From contig AP024096.1 of the NCBI GenBank assembly GCA_015099395.1, positions 2,728,001-2,792,000 of the forward strand: a stretch of DNA of 64,000 nt, in the 5' to 3' direction. This stretch comes from Ktedonobacteria bacterium brp13. Lineage in GTDB: Bacteria; Chloroflexota; Ktedonobacteria; Ktedonobacterales; Ktedonobacteraceae. Of this stretch, positions 31,382 to 40,514 are shown in pieces. Made by a program: the position numbers and the translations under genes. Positions within the stretch are counted from its first letter, which is position 1. Each line of letters begins with the position of its first letter. The notes under the pieces are model-generated. The model was not told the origin of the DNA, did not search any database, and saw only the letters and a list, made by a program, of their open reading frames with translations.

Positions 31382-32005
31382 ATGCCGCCACAGATAAGCA
31401 AGCGGCTAGACGTACAGAGGCAGCCACAACGTCCAGTCTTCCGCTCCAGGGCGGTAGAGCATTATATGCGCAAAAGCGAGCGCTCAGTCTTGCCCAATGT
31501 ACTGCGACCGCTCTTCTTTACGTGGCTCTGGCTACTCCTGTTGCTGGCCTGCCTGCTGGGTGCACTGGTCTCACTTTACCACTGGCCTGTTCAAATACAA
31601 AGCACCGGTATGTTCCTTGCACCGACAGCGCAACATCCAACAGTACCGGTACGGCAAGCGGTCTTCTTTCTACCCGCAACTATCGACAATAGCGTGCTCT
31701 CGCCTGGGGACTCGGTACAAATACAGCTGCAAGGAGTACAACAAAAGATAGTCGGTCGTATCACACAAGCGCCAACCACGATCCTTACAGTGTCACAACT
31801 GCGGCAACGTTTCGCACCCCTGGGATCACCGCTAGTGCCGACACAGCCAGCGCGCATCATAATCGTCACGCTGGATGAGACGGCGAGCACGGTACTGAAA
31901 CAATACACAGCACAAAAGTCAATCAGTACAGCACAACTCACAACACAACTATCAGTCGCTACACTATCACTTTTGCAAATTCTTCTGTCTCAAAATTCCT
32001 TATAA
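31382..32005 (+). CDS. HlyD-like membrane-fusion protein, truncated form
   Basis: A 207-residue protein resembling only the ends of HlyD adaptors of peptide exporters. The N-terminal RSRAVEHYMRKSERSVLPNV followed by one TM helix (FFTWLWLLLLLACLLGALVSL) is the typical start of such adaptors. A short beta-rich outer part (PVRQAVFFLPATIDNSVLSPGDSVQIQLQG) follows. The long coiled-coil hairpin of full HlyD is absent. ATG 31382 follows GGAGGGG; longer frames from 31274 or 31349 lack a site. It lies between the peptide gene and the C39 exporter and probably belongs to the exporter. Confidence 0.75.
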   Translation: MPPQISKRLDVQRQPQRPVFRSRAVEHYMRKSERSVLPNVLRPLFFTWLWLLLLLACLLGALVSLYHWPVQIQSTGMFLAPTAQHPTVPVRQAVFFLPATIDNSVLSPGDSVQIQLQGVQQKIVGRITQAPTTILTVSQLRQRFAPLGSPLVPTQPARIIIVTLDETASTVLKQYTAQKSISTAQLTTQLSVATLSLLQILLSQNSL

Positions 32006-32063
32006 TCCTATCCATACTCATTCGAAGAAAATATAGTATAGCTGGAGGGTTGCTCTCTCTATT

Positions 32064-34571
32064 ATGCAACACAATCAACAACCGCAATGGCAGCAGCAGC
32101 AGTTTGCCCCGTCACCCGAACATCGGGCACAGGGTGAACTCAGTCTGCTCATCGATCGAGATTATATTCGTATGCACGGTGGCAACCACATCCATAATAA
32201 CCCGAGTGCACAGCTAGAAGAGCTCGATAGACCACAGCCATCGCAACCGCAACCGCAACGTGTTATAGATATAGATGAACAGAGAGCAGTAAAGCGTGCA
32301 ACTTTAGCACAGACTATCCCTGCGATACAGGCCGTTCCAAAACCTCCCATACAGAGTTCACAGAAACCCGCATCTCAGGCCACTTCCAAACGAGCCAGAG
32401 GTCTACATAATCCCTTTCGCAAGCGTGTTCCGCTCCTATTACAAATGAGCCAGGTGGAGTGCGGGGCCGCTTGTCTGGCTATGTTGCTCTGCTACTATGG
32501 TCGCCGTTCTAGTATCTCAGAGATCAGTGAGCAGGCAGGTATTGGACGTGATGGGCTCTCGGCCCTGGATATCGTGAAGTCAGCACGCACATATGGGCTA
32601 CGCGTGCGCGCAATTACCCGCGAGAGTTCAGAACTGCGCGGAGTGACACTACCCGCTATCGTGCATTGGCAGTTTAATCACTTTCTGATCGTCGAACGCT
32701 GGTCAACTATCAGTGTAGACGTGGTAGATCCAGCGGCGGGTAGGCGGCGTATTAGTAGCAAAGAGTTCGATCAAAACTTTACTGGCGTCGTTATTATGAT
32801 GGAACCAGGCGAGCAGTTTGTGCGTCACGCCAATAAGGCTCAGATGACACTTGCCAGTTACGCCGGTCAATATGCTCGGCGTGCACCCTGGATCCTGCTG
32901 CAAATTCTGCTCGCGTCACTCTGCTTACAGGTCTTTGGACTTGCCATCCCGTTGCTCACTGCACTTATTGTTGACAGACTCGTACCTGAAAATCAGCTCT
33001 CCATACTGCCTGTACTCGGCCTGGGACTGATCCTTGTCGTGGCTGCGCAGCTCATTACATCACTGCTGCGCTCACTCCTGCTCGTCTATCTCCAGACACG
33101 CCTCGATCTACAGATGCTACCAGCTTTCTTTGAGCATCTGCTCTCGCTGCCCCATAGCTTCTTTCTGAAACGCTCCAGTGGCGATATCATGGCCCGTATC
33201 TCTAGCAATACTGTTATTCGCGATATCATCAGCAGCCAATTGGTCTCGACAGTATTAGATGGGAGTATAGTTCTGGTCTACCTCGTTATTCTTCTCACAC
33301 AAGCACCCACCTTTGGTCTTGTTGTACTGGCAATCGGATTCCTCCAGTTGTTGCTCTTACTCTTTAGTAATCAAAGAATGCATGCGCTGGCAAAGAGTGA
33401 GTTGGAAGCAGTCGGCAAGACACAGGGCTATGTAGGCGAGATACTCAACGGGATGGAGCCGCTTAAAGCATCTGGAGGAGAGCAACGGGCCTTTGATCAT
33501 TGGTCCAACCTGTTTACGGAACAGCTCAATGTCTCGGTCAGACGCAACTATCTTTCATCTACCATTGCAACACTGATGGGCACCCTTCAGATGCTCGCAC
33601 CGCTACTCCTGCTGTGGTACGGAACGACACTGGTTATTCACAATACACTGAGCCTGGGTACTATGCTGGCCCTCAATACGCTGGCTGCTTCGTTTCTGAC
33701 ACCGCTGGCATCACTCGTCAGCAGTGGTCAGCAGCTTCAGCTTGTACAATCACATTTTGAGCGCATCGCTGATGTGCTGGATGCGCATCCCGAGCAGAAC
33801 GTCCAACTGGTACAGCAACCACCACGCCTTCAGGGACGGATCAGTCTTGATAATGTCAGTTTCCGTTACGATACAAACTCGCCGATCATTCTCACAGGGA
33901 TTACCGTCGATATCCAGCCCGGTCAGAAGATAGCTATCGTAGGACGTACCGGATCAGGCAAAAGCACGCTTGGCAAGTTACTGTTGGGGCTCTACCTGCC
34001 AACCACAGGTTCGATCGCCTATGATGGCATACCACTACGTTATCTCAACTACCAGGCTGTACGAGCGCAGTTTGGCGTTGTTATGCAAGATGTGGGTATT
34101 TTTAGCGGCTCCATTCGGCAAAATATCACCTTTAATGCGCCCGAACTGGATGTCACCGGTACAGTCAACGCCGCTCGTCTGGCCGATCTGCACGATGACA
34201 TTGCTCGTATGCCGATGGGCTATGAGACCTATGTCTCCGAAGGTGGAGGCGCACTCTCAGGAGGACAGCGACAGCGACTCGCCATCGCACGCGCTCTGGC
34301 ACATCATCCAGCGCTCCTGCTCATGGATGAGGCGACCAGCGCTCTCGACGTCATGACGGAGCGCCGTATCGAGCAAAATCTGCGCCAGCTTCCCTGCACG
34401 CAGATCCTGATTGCCCATCGCCTGAGCACGATCCGTGATGCCGACCGTATCCTCGTCCTTGATGAGGGGATGCTCGTAGAACAGGGCCGTCACGAAGATC
34501 TTCTGCGTCAGAATGGCTACTATGCACACCTGATCCAGCATCAACTAGCCAGCGGAGATATCCGCCAGTAA
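32064..34571 (+). CDS. Peptidase-containing ABC exporter (C39 domain, PCAT)
   Basis: An 835-residue fusion that would cleave a leader peptide and export the cargo. After a Gln/Pro-rich N-terminal extension (about 120 residues) comes the C39 domain with C133 in QVECGAACLAMLL, H206 in WQFNHFLIVERW and D222 in VVDPAAG. Six TM segments follow (about 275-560). The ATPase has GRTGSGKST (Walker A), LSGGQRQRLAIARAL (signature) and LLLMDEATSALD (Walker B). All catalytic residues are present. The GGAGGG site is rather far (14 nt) from ATG 32064. The neighbouring His/Cys-rich peptide is the obvious substrate. Confidence 0.93.
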   Translation: MQHNQQPQWQQQQFAPSPEHRAQGELSLLIDRDYIRMHGGNHIHNNPSAQLEELDRPQPSQPQPQRVIDIDEQRAVKRATLAQTIPAIQAVPKPPIQSSQKPASQATSKRARGLHNPFRKRVPLLLQMSQVECGAACLAMLLCYYGRRSSISEISEQAGIGRDGLSALDIVKSARTYGLRVRAITRESSELRGVTLPAIVHWQFNHFLIVERWSTISVDVVDPAAGRRRISSKEFDQNFTGVVIMMEPGEQFVRHANKAQMTLASYAGQYARRAPWILLQILLASLCLQVFGLAIPLLTALIVDRLVPENQLSILPVLGLGLILVVAAQLITSLLRSLLLVYLQTRLDLQMLPAFFEHLLSLPHSFFLKRSSGDIMARISSNTVIRDIISSQLVSTVLDGSIVLVYLVILLTQAPTFGLVVLAIGFLQLLLLLFSNQRMHALAKSELEAVGKTQGYVGEILNGMEPLKASGGEQRAFDHWSNLFTEQLNVSVRRNYLSSTIATLMGTLQMLAPLLLLWYGTTLVIHNTLSLGTMLALNTLAASFLTPLASLVSSGQQLQLVQSHFERIADVLDAHPEQNVQLVQQPPRLQGRISLDNVSFRYDTNSPIILTGITVDIQPGQKIAIVGRTGSGKSTLGKLLLGLYLPTTGSIAYDGIPLRYLNYQAVRAQFGVVMQDVGIFSGSIRQNITFNAPELDVTGTVNAARLADLHDDIARMPMGYETYVSEGGGALSGGQRQRLAIARALAHHPALLLMDEATSALDVMTERRIEQNLRQLPCTQILIAHRLSTIRDADRILVLDEGMLVEQGRHEDLLRQNGYYAHLIQHQLASGDIRQ

Positions 34572-34689
34572 GACTGGGCTCAATTAATGAGAAGGCTCAA
34601 GTATGAGAAGAATTTAACAATCGTCAATCGTCATGGACAACTCTGCTACCGCTCTTAAAAGGAAGTTCGCAGGCTGGTACCATTTACAC

Positions 34690-34718
34690 TTGACGTTATG
34701 GTATCATTTACTTACAAT
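34690..34718 (+). promoter_or_regulatory. Promoter of the kinase gene at 34781
   Basis: TTGACG (34690-34695), a 17-bp spacer and TACAAT (34713-34718) lie about 60 nt before the kinase start. Confidence 0.55.
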
Positions 34719-34780
34719 TATGCGAGCATAGTAAGCATGCATACTATCGCATCGACATACGAAGATTAGGAGCAGTAGGG

Positions 34781-37042
34781 ATGGCCGATCGCATCGGGCA
34801 GCGACTGGGGAACTATACTCTAGTCAAACTTGTGGGACAGGGAGGCTTTGCCGAAGTCTATCTGGCTGAGCATCAGTACCTCAAGTCATACGCTGCCATC
34901 AAGATTCTCCAGGCAAAACTCTCCGGAAACGACGATACGGATAGTTTTCTGCAAGAGGCTCAAACTATCGCACGCCTCTCGCATCCAAATATTATCCGCG
35001 TTATGGATTTCGGTATCGAAAACGAAACTCCTTACCTGGTTATGGATTACGCGACCAACGGCACGTTGCGCCAGCGCCATCCACGAGGTATTCCAGTACC
35101 AGTTACTACGGTCATGCCTTATGTAAAGCAAGTCTCTGAAGCATTACAATATGCGCATGAAGAACATCTCATTCACCGCGATATTAAGCCAGAAAACATG
35201 CTGATCGGACGTCGTAATGAGATTCTCCTCAGCGATTTCGGTATCGCTCTGGTCGCTCAAAGTTCTCGCTACCAAGGCACGCAAGACGTCATCGGGACGG
35301 CAGCGTATATGTCGCCCGAACAGATCCAGGGTAAGCCCCGACCAGCAAGTGATCAATATTCGCTGGGCATTGTGATCTACGAATGGTTGACCGGCCAACG
35401 ACCTTTCCAGGGGACATTTACTGAGATGTGCACTCAGCATATGTTCGCGACACCGCAACCTCTGACTAATATGGTCAACGATCTTCCACCTGCTATCGAG
35501 CAAGTCATCTTACGCTCGCTGGAAAAAGATCCACATAACCGCTACGAGAGCATGAATGGCTTCGCACAGGCCTTTGAATCGGCGGCTGGCAATATTCCAA
35601 TGGAGCGTACGCAGCAAGCAACTCAGCAGGCAGCACAAGCCGGCACAAACTATGCGACGGTAGCGATACCTGGCGCAAGCAATACGCCGATTCTACCGCT
35701 GCCGAGCCTCGGTAATCCGACCCAGCTGGCGCAGCCCACCCAGAACGTTGATGGAACCCAACCTGGTGGCCCTACGCAACTGATGCAACCAACGCAAAAC
35801 GCATCTGGAACAGCACAGCAACAATCCGATATTTCGCAAATAGCAAACGCGCAACCAACCGGTACGACACAGCAAGGATTCCTGTCCAATGCTGGTCCTA
35901 ATGCTACGATCCATTCTTCATCAACCGAGATGCAGAGCGGCCTGGGTCCCAATGGAGGTCAGTTGCAAGGACAGCAAGGACAACAGGGTCAGCTTTACCC
36001 CGGGCAGGCGAATCAGTTTACACCACAGAAAATGGTTCTACCCTACACACCCAACCAACCCGGTCAACCACCGAGACCCGGTAATGGGCAATTTTCTGGT
36101 CCCGGCGGTCGTTTCCCGCAGCAAGGACAACCTGGACCACGTCCTCCATATGGGCAGCCGCAGCCCCCATACGGCGCAGCACCACCGTATCAGCAACAGC
36201 AGCAGCAGTTAGGAGCGAATCAGTCGCAACGGCCCTATGGCGGACAGCAAACACCCTATCCACCGCAACAGGGTGAGCAGCACAGACAACCAGCTAATGC
36301 GAGCTACCGCAACGAAGCAGAGCTACCGCAAAAAGCAAGCTATCCATCCTCAGCGCAACAAGAGCGGGAACAAGAGCGGGAACGTGATTATCAAGATGCT
36401 CCGCGCCGTAGTGAGCAGCCTGTACGCTCGACTCCATCCGCTGGTGCCGAGGAAAGCTGGTTTGATCTGGGGTCAATGGGTCCATGGATGTGGAAAGTAG
36501 CCGCGACCATCGTTGGTCTGATACTCTTCTGTGCCCTTTATTCGTTACGCGTCCCCATTAATGGTCAACTCTATTTCATCGTCCTGGCCGTGCCGCTCTT
36601 CTTTGGTGGAGCATTCGGCGCGATCGTCGGAGGTATTGTCGGCATTGGCGGCTCATTTCTGGCGGATATGTTATACCAGAATAGTGGCACGCCTCCACCA
36701 TACCATATACTCTTCCCTTTATTGCATTACCCTACCGCTACAGCCATCTGGTGGCAACCCTGGTTCTTCTATGGACTGGCAGGTGTAGCAACCGGACTGG
36801 CAATGATTGGTCGCCGACGCCGTCCCAGCATCGGTTCCTGTATTCGCAGTGCGCTACTTGCCATCATCGTCCTGGGCGTCTTCGATGGTATGGTCGCCTT
36901 TAACGAATACGCATATATACCCAAGCATCTCGTAGGTGTCTTCCAGACCGCTGGCATGATGCTGCTGGTCAATGTCATCGTCGCCTTCGTGATCCTGCTT
37001 ATCTACAGCATTTTCGCTAACCTGATAGATATTGGCGCGTAA
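34781..37042 (+). CDS. Ser/Thr protein kinase fused to a multi-TM ECF-S-like domain
   Basis: A 753-residue protein. The N-terminal kinase (about 10-270) has LVGQGGFAEVYLAEH, AAIKIL, D134 in HRDIKPENML, LSDFGIALV and TAAYMSPEQ. A linker of some 300 residues is rich in Gln, Pro and Gly (TQLAQPTQ-type and QGQQGQ-type repeats). From residue 570 there are five or six TM helices. The order VPLFFGGAFGAIVGGIVG, then WWQPWFFYGLAGVATGLAMIG resembles vitamin/metal-binding S components of ECF transporters. No EcfT or EcfA gene is nearby, so the membrane part may be a sensor. ATG 34781 has a GGAG site and a promoter upstream. Confidence 0.88.
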   Translation: MADRIGQRLGNYTLVKLVGQGGFAEVYLAEHQYLKSYAAIKILQAKLSGNDDTDSFLQEAQTIARLSHPNIIRVMDFGIENETPYLVMDYATNGTLRQRHPRGIPVPVTTVMPYVKQVSEALQYAHEEHLIHRDIKPENMLIGRRNEILLSDFGIALVAQSSRYQGTQDVIGTAAYMSPEQIQGKPRPASDQYSLGIVIYEWLTGQRPFQGTFTEMCTQHMFATPQPLTNMVNDLPPAIEQVILRSLEKDPHNRYESMNGFAQAFESAAGNIPMERTQQATQQAAQAGTNYATVAIPGASNTPILPLPSLGNPTQLAQPTQNVDGTQPGGPTQLMQPTQNASGTAQQQSDISQIANAQPTGTTQQGFLSNAGPNATIHSSSTEMQSGLGPNGGQLQGQQGQQGQLYPGQANQFTPQKMVLPYTPNQPGQPPRPGNGQFSGPGGRFPQQGQPGPRPPYGQPQPPYGAAPPYQQQQQQLGANQSQRPYGGQQTPYPPQQGEQHRQPANASYRNEAELPQKASYPSSAQQEREQERERDYQDAPRRSEQPVRSTPSAGAEESWFDLGSMGPWMWKVAATIVGLILFCALYSLRVPINGQLYFIVLAVPLFFGGAFGAIVGGIVGIGGSFLADMLYQNSGTPPPYHILFPLLHYPTATAIWWQPWFFYGLAGVATGLAMIGRRRRPSIGSCIRSALLAIIVLGVFDGMVAFNEYAYIPKHLVGVFQTAGMMLLVNVIVAFVILLIYSIFANLIDIGA

Positions 37043-37088
37043 TCGACATATAGACAAAGACAGCTGACACTTTTCAGCGGCAAGTATT

Positions 37089-37141
37089 AAGAAGAGAGCA
37101 GCACCGACTACTTTACAGGAATACGGTGCTGCTCTCTTCTT
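37089..37141. terminator. Long stem-loop after the kinase gene
   Basis: A 17-bp perfect stem, AAGAAGAGAGCAGCACC (37089-37105) against its complement at 37125-37141, with a 19-nt loop. It lies 47 nt past the stop and probably acts as a terminator. Confidence 0.65.
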
Positions 37142-37233
37142 ATATTGGAGACTATTGGAGACGGCTATTCCTTTTGGGATAATATTGAGATGATTGCAAA
37201 GAGCGCTACAGAGCTGTACAGACGTGAAGATAG

Positions 37234-37242
37234 TGTTATAAT
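37234..37242 (+). promoter_or_regulatory. Extended -10 promoter of the kinase gene at 37294
   Basis: TGTTATAAT provides TG-n plus a perfect TATAAT (37237-37242). No good -35 box is at the usual distance, which fits an extended -10 promoter. Confidence 0.45.
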
Positions 37243-37293
37243 TTTTGCGACTCAGCAAGGAATACTGATAGAAACATGCGAGGTATGTGCACG

Positions 37294-38673
37294 ATGCTTC
37301 AAGTTGGTCAACAGGTAGGCAACTATAAGATTGTGGGCGAGATTGCGCAAGGCAGCTACGCCAACGTCTATAAGGCGACACACAGCGTCCTGACGTCACG
37401 TGTGGTCGCATTGAAGATATTATTGAAGGCGTTCGCTGGTACTGAGGGTGAGGCGAACAATATTCTTTATCAAGAGGCTCAGATCCTGGAACGACTCCAA
37501 CACCCATATATCCTGGCGCTGATAGATTTTGGCACCTACGAAAACTATCCTTATATCGTGAAAGAGTACGCCCCCAATGGTTCACTGCGCGATCGTCTAC
37601 GCAAGTTACGCGGTCAGGCAATCCCGTACAACGAGGGCATCACTATCCTGCATCAGGTCGGAGAGGCCCTACAATTTGCGCACCAGGCACATGTCATCCA
37701 CTGTGATCTGAAGCCGGAGAATATCTTATTTAATGCGCAGCACGCTGCCCTGGTCGCCGATTTTGATATTGCCAGAGTGACCAAAACCGCGCGTTCGTCT
37801 GTCGCCAGCCTGGGTGGTACCCCTTCCTATATGGCACCAGAACAGTTCCACGGCAAGGTCTATAATGAGAGCGATCAGTACTCGCTCGCCTGTATGGCCT
37901 ACGAGATGCTCACCGGTCGCCGTCCATTCCAGGGTCAGAGTACCGACGAACTGCGCAACGCTCACTTTCACGAAGTTCCTGTCCCTCCAACGCAGGTGAA
38001 TCCGCACCTGCCCCTACATATCGACCAGGCACTCCTCCGCGCACTCGAAAAGGATGTCAAAGCACGCTTCGCTAGCATCTCAGCATTTATCGAGGCACTC
38101 GATCCTGTACAATCACCTATCGCAACTCAGCCATGGCCGAACCTGGTCAATCCCGCCAACACTGGACACAGTCAGCACCTGATTCTCCGTGCGCGCGGCA
38201 CCGCAAAGGCAGAATTTGGCGATAACATCTTCTACGAAGAGACCATCGCAATGGGTCCTGATGACGGCGTAGAGAAAGCGGCCCCCAGAGTCAGAAAGAC
38301 TCCAGCCACACATGTCGCCACAGTCGAACATAAGCCCCGTACAACGACTGCCAAAACGCCTACCAGTAGCAAAACAAAAACAACTGCTAGCAAGTCTACG
38401 ACTGCAAACAAACCCGGAGCAGCTACCACAAGTAAACCACCCACTGCTAGCAAAACCAGGACCTCCAAAGCTACCACGGCTGCAACGATCAATAAGCCAA
38501 AGACAGCGAAAGCGGCAACTACCGCAACTGACAGTAAGCCAAAACCAGCAACCAGGAAAGCTGTACCGGCCAGAGCAGCGACAGACAAGAAGCCAGCCGT
38601 AAAAAAGTCAACGCCCATGGAGAAAGCACCTGTAGCGCGCAAAAAACCGGCAAAGACGACAAAGCCAGCATAA
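37294..38673 (+). CDS. Ser/Thr protein kinase with DFD motif and histone H1-like tail
   Basis: A soluble kinase of about 459 residues. The catalytic domain (10-270) has EIAQGSYANVYKATH, ALKILL, D138 in HCDLKPENILF and GGTPSYMAPEQF. Two positions are unusual: Cys replaces the HRD arginine, and the metal-binding DFG is DFD (D156-F157-D158). The last 120 residues or so are almost entirely Lys, Thr, Ala, Pro and Ser (KTPTSSKTKTTASKSTT, KKPAVKKSTP), like the tail of histone H1 or bacterial H1-like proteins. Activity is uncertain because of DFD. ATG 37294 has a GAGG at 10 nt; ATG 37276 and 37285 are alternatives. Confidence 0.85.
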   Translation: MLQVGQQVGNYKIVGEIAQGSYANVYKATHSVLTSRVVALKILLKAFAGTEGEANNILYQEAQILERLQHPYILALIDFGTYENYPYIVKEYAPNGSLRDRLRKLRGQAIPYNEGITILHQVGEALQFAHQAHVIHCDLKPENILFNAQHAALVADFDIARVTKTARSSVASLGGTPSYMAPEQFHGKVYNESDQYSLACMAYEMLTGRRPFQGQSTDELRNAHFHEVPVPPTQVNPHLPLHIDQALLRALEKDVKARFASISAFIEALDPVQSPIATQPWPNLVNPANTGHSQHLILRARGTAKAEFGDNIFYEETIAMGPDDGVEKAAPRVRKTPATHVATVEHKPRTTTAKTPTSSKTKTTASKSTTANKPGAATTSKPPTASKTRTSKATTAATINKPKTAKAATTATDSKPKPATRKAVPARAATDKKPAVKKSTPMEKAPVARKKPAKTTKPA

Positions 38674-38704
38674 TCTAGCTATAGTGCTATTTCACAGAAC
38701 GCTA

Positions 38705-38761
38705 AAATCCTTCAGAGGAGCACACATACGCAGTTATAAGGTGTGCTCCTCTGAAGGATTT
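38705..38761. terminator. Convergent long stem-loop
   Basis: A 21-bp perfect stem (38705-38725 against 38741-38761) with a 15-nt loop lies between the kinase gene and the converging threonine aldolase gene and can serve both. A short tandem duplication of TATGAAGGCTATAT follows at about 38794-38824. Confidence 0.65.
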
Positions 38762-38816
38762 GTGTTGCTTAACCGATTGGCTCTCTCAGCTATCTATGAA
38801 GGCTATATTATGAAGG

Positions 38817-39893
38817 CTATATATGGAGATCGCGCAGGACCTGCTCCAGCACCTGTATCGTCCGTTCAATATCCTGGCGACCAATACCATGATGCGTCAC
38901 AGCACGGATACCATGCGGCCCCATGCGACTAATTAAGACACCCTGCTCCTGTACTTTCGCCAGCACGTCGTTAACCACGCTATCAGCCAGGAAGCGCCCT
39001 TGCGCATCACGCAGAGTGAAGATCAGGATATTGGTGGAGACGCCAGTCAGATCAAGATCGACATACGGCAAATGCGCGATACCCTCTGCCAGCAGCCGAC
39101 ACAACTGGTGATCCTCAGGCAGACGCTCTACCATCTGCTCCAGAGCAACGATACCAGCCGCAGCCAGGATGCCGGCCTGTCGCATACCACCACCAAGCAG
39201 CTTGCGATTGCGCTCTGCACGTCGGATGAACTCGTGTGAGCCCACAACCATCGAACCGACTGGCGCACAGAGTCCTTTGGAGAGGCAGAACATCACCGAA
39301 TCGACATCACGTACCAGACGGCTCACAGGTACACCCAGCGCCGTCGCAGCATTGAAGACACGTGCGCCATCCATATGCACCGCAATCCCACGCGCATGCG
39401 CCAGCGTAGTGATAGACTCGACCTCTTCCACACTCTGTACAGTACCGCCGCAACGATTGTGTGAATTTTCGATACAGATCAAAGAGGTAGCCGCCTCGTG
39501 GGAATCGCTCTCGTCGGCAATCCCCTCTTTCACCGCCTCGATATCTAACATACCATTGGGCAGCGTTGGTACCACATGCATCGGAGAACCACCGAGCGTC
39601 GAAATACCACCAGCCTCGTAATGATAGACATGCGATTGATCACCGACAATGACTGATTGTCCACGTCCACTATGCGTTAACATCGCGACACCATTCCCCA
39701 TCGTCCCCGTCGGAACAAACAGAGCCGCCTCTTTACCAGTCATAGCCGCCGCTAGCTCCTGCAAGCGATTAATTGTCGGGTCCTCTCCGTACACATCATC
39801 ACCGACCTCGGCACTATACATCGCTTCACGCATCTCAGGCGTCGGCAGCGTAACCGTATCACTGCGCAGGTCGATATAGGGATGAACAGTCAT
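38817..39893 (-). CDS. ltaE: Low-specificity L-threonine aldolase
   Basis: A PLP enzyme that cleaves threonine or allo-threonine to glycine and acetaldehyde. The 358-residue protein shows [59 protein letters not shown] and the Schiff-base lysine K206 in [13 protein letters not shown]. All are standard for the beta-eliminating lyase/aldolase group. Length is normal. It is transcribed alone, converging with the kinase gene. Specificity for L or L-allo substrates cannot be read from sequence. Confidence 0.93.
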   Translation of the reverse strand: MTVHPYIDLRSDTVTLPTPEMREAMYSAEVGDDVYGEDPTINRLQELAAAMTGKEAALFVPTGTMGNGVAMLTHSGRGQSVIVGDQSHVYHYEAGGISTLGGSPMHVVPTLPNGMLDIEAVKEGIADESDSHEAATSLICIENSHNRCGGTVQSVEEVESITTLAHARGIAVHMDGARVFNAATALGVPVSRLVRDVDSVMFCLSKGLCAPVGSMVVGSHEFIRRAERNRKLLGGGMRQAGILAAAGIVALEQMVERLPEDHQLCRLLAEGIAHLPYVDLDLTGVSTNILIFTLRDAQGRFLADSVVNDVLAKVQEQGVLISRMGPHGIRAVTHHGIGRQDIERTIQVLEQVLRDLHI

Positions 39894-40083
39894 GAGATTA
39901 AGTCTCTCCAGTCTTGCTATTTTTTAAATTGACGCTTGTCTCTCTATAATCATTCGGCACACCACACCATCAAAACATCTATGTGGATACACTGTATGGT
40001 AGGCGATTTTCGCCGTGAAAGCAAGAAAAAAACGGCTCTCCGTCCTTTAGGGAACCAAATGCGTCATGTCACTTGCCAATAAC

Positions 40084-40386
40084 GTTCGCTATTGCCTGTA
40101 TAGTTCACTTAAGCCCTTGTCCCCCTCTTTGAGGGGGGGAGATAGCTTTAGCTATCGGGGGGAGCTATCCTTCACTTATGCTGCTCACTATCATTCTACG
40201 CTAAATAACACTTTAGTCTCTACTGTCTATAATCCTCGATTACAGATTGTGAATACTAAAGAGATAGTTAGCAGAGAATAGTAATCGAGAGCATAAGGCG
40301 AGGATTTACTCCCCCCGATAGCTAAAGCTATCTCCCCCCTCAAAGAGGGGGACGAGTATTTGTGTACTCTACAGGCAATAGTGCTC
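40084..40386. mobile_element. MITE family 1, complete copy
   Basis: Two inverted hairpin units flank an internal stretch without genes. The left unit contains GATAGCTTTAGCTATC (40141-40156) and the right one GATAGCTAAAGCTATC (40317-40332). Each lies beside a G/C-rich palindrome (CCCCCTCTTTGAGGGGG-like). The outer ends GCTATTGCCTGTA and TACAGGCAATAG are inverted too. The remaining gap (39894-40514) holds nothing else. Confidence 0.75.
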
Positions 40387-40514
40387 TTTAATTGCAATGC
40401 TATCAGGTTCGTATCGAACTTTTGTAGCATAGAAACGTTTAGATACTATACTACAAAACAATTATCGCGTGGAAGTGCAGTAGATGTGCTGAATGAAGAG
40501 GAAAGGGCCGAATT

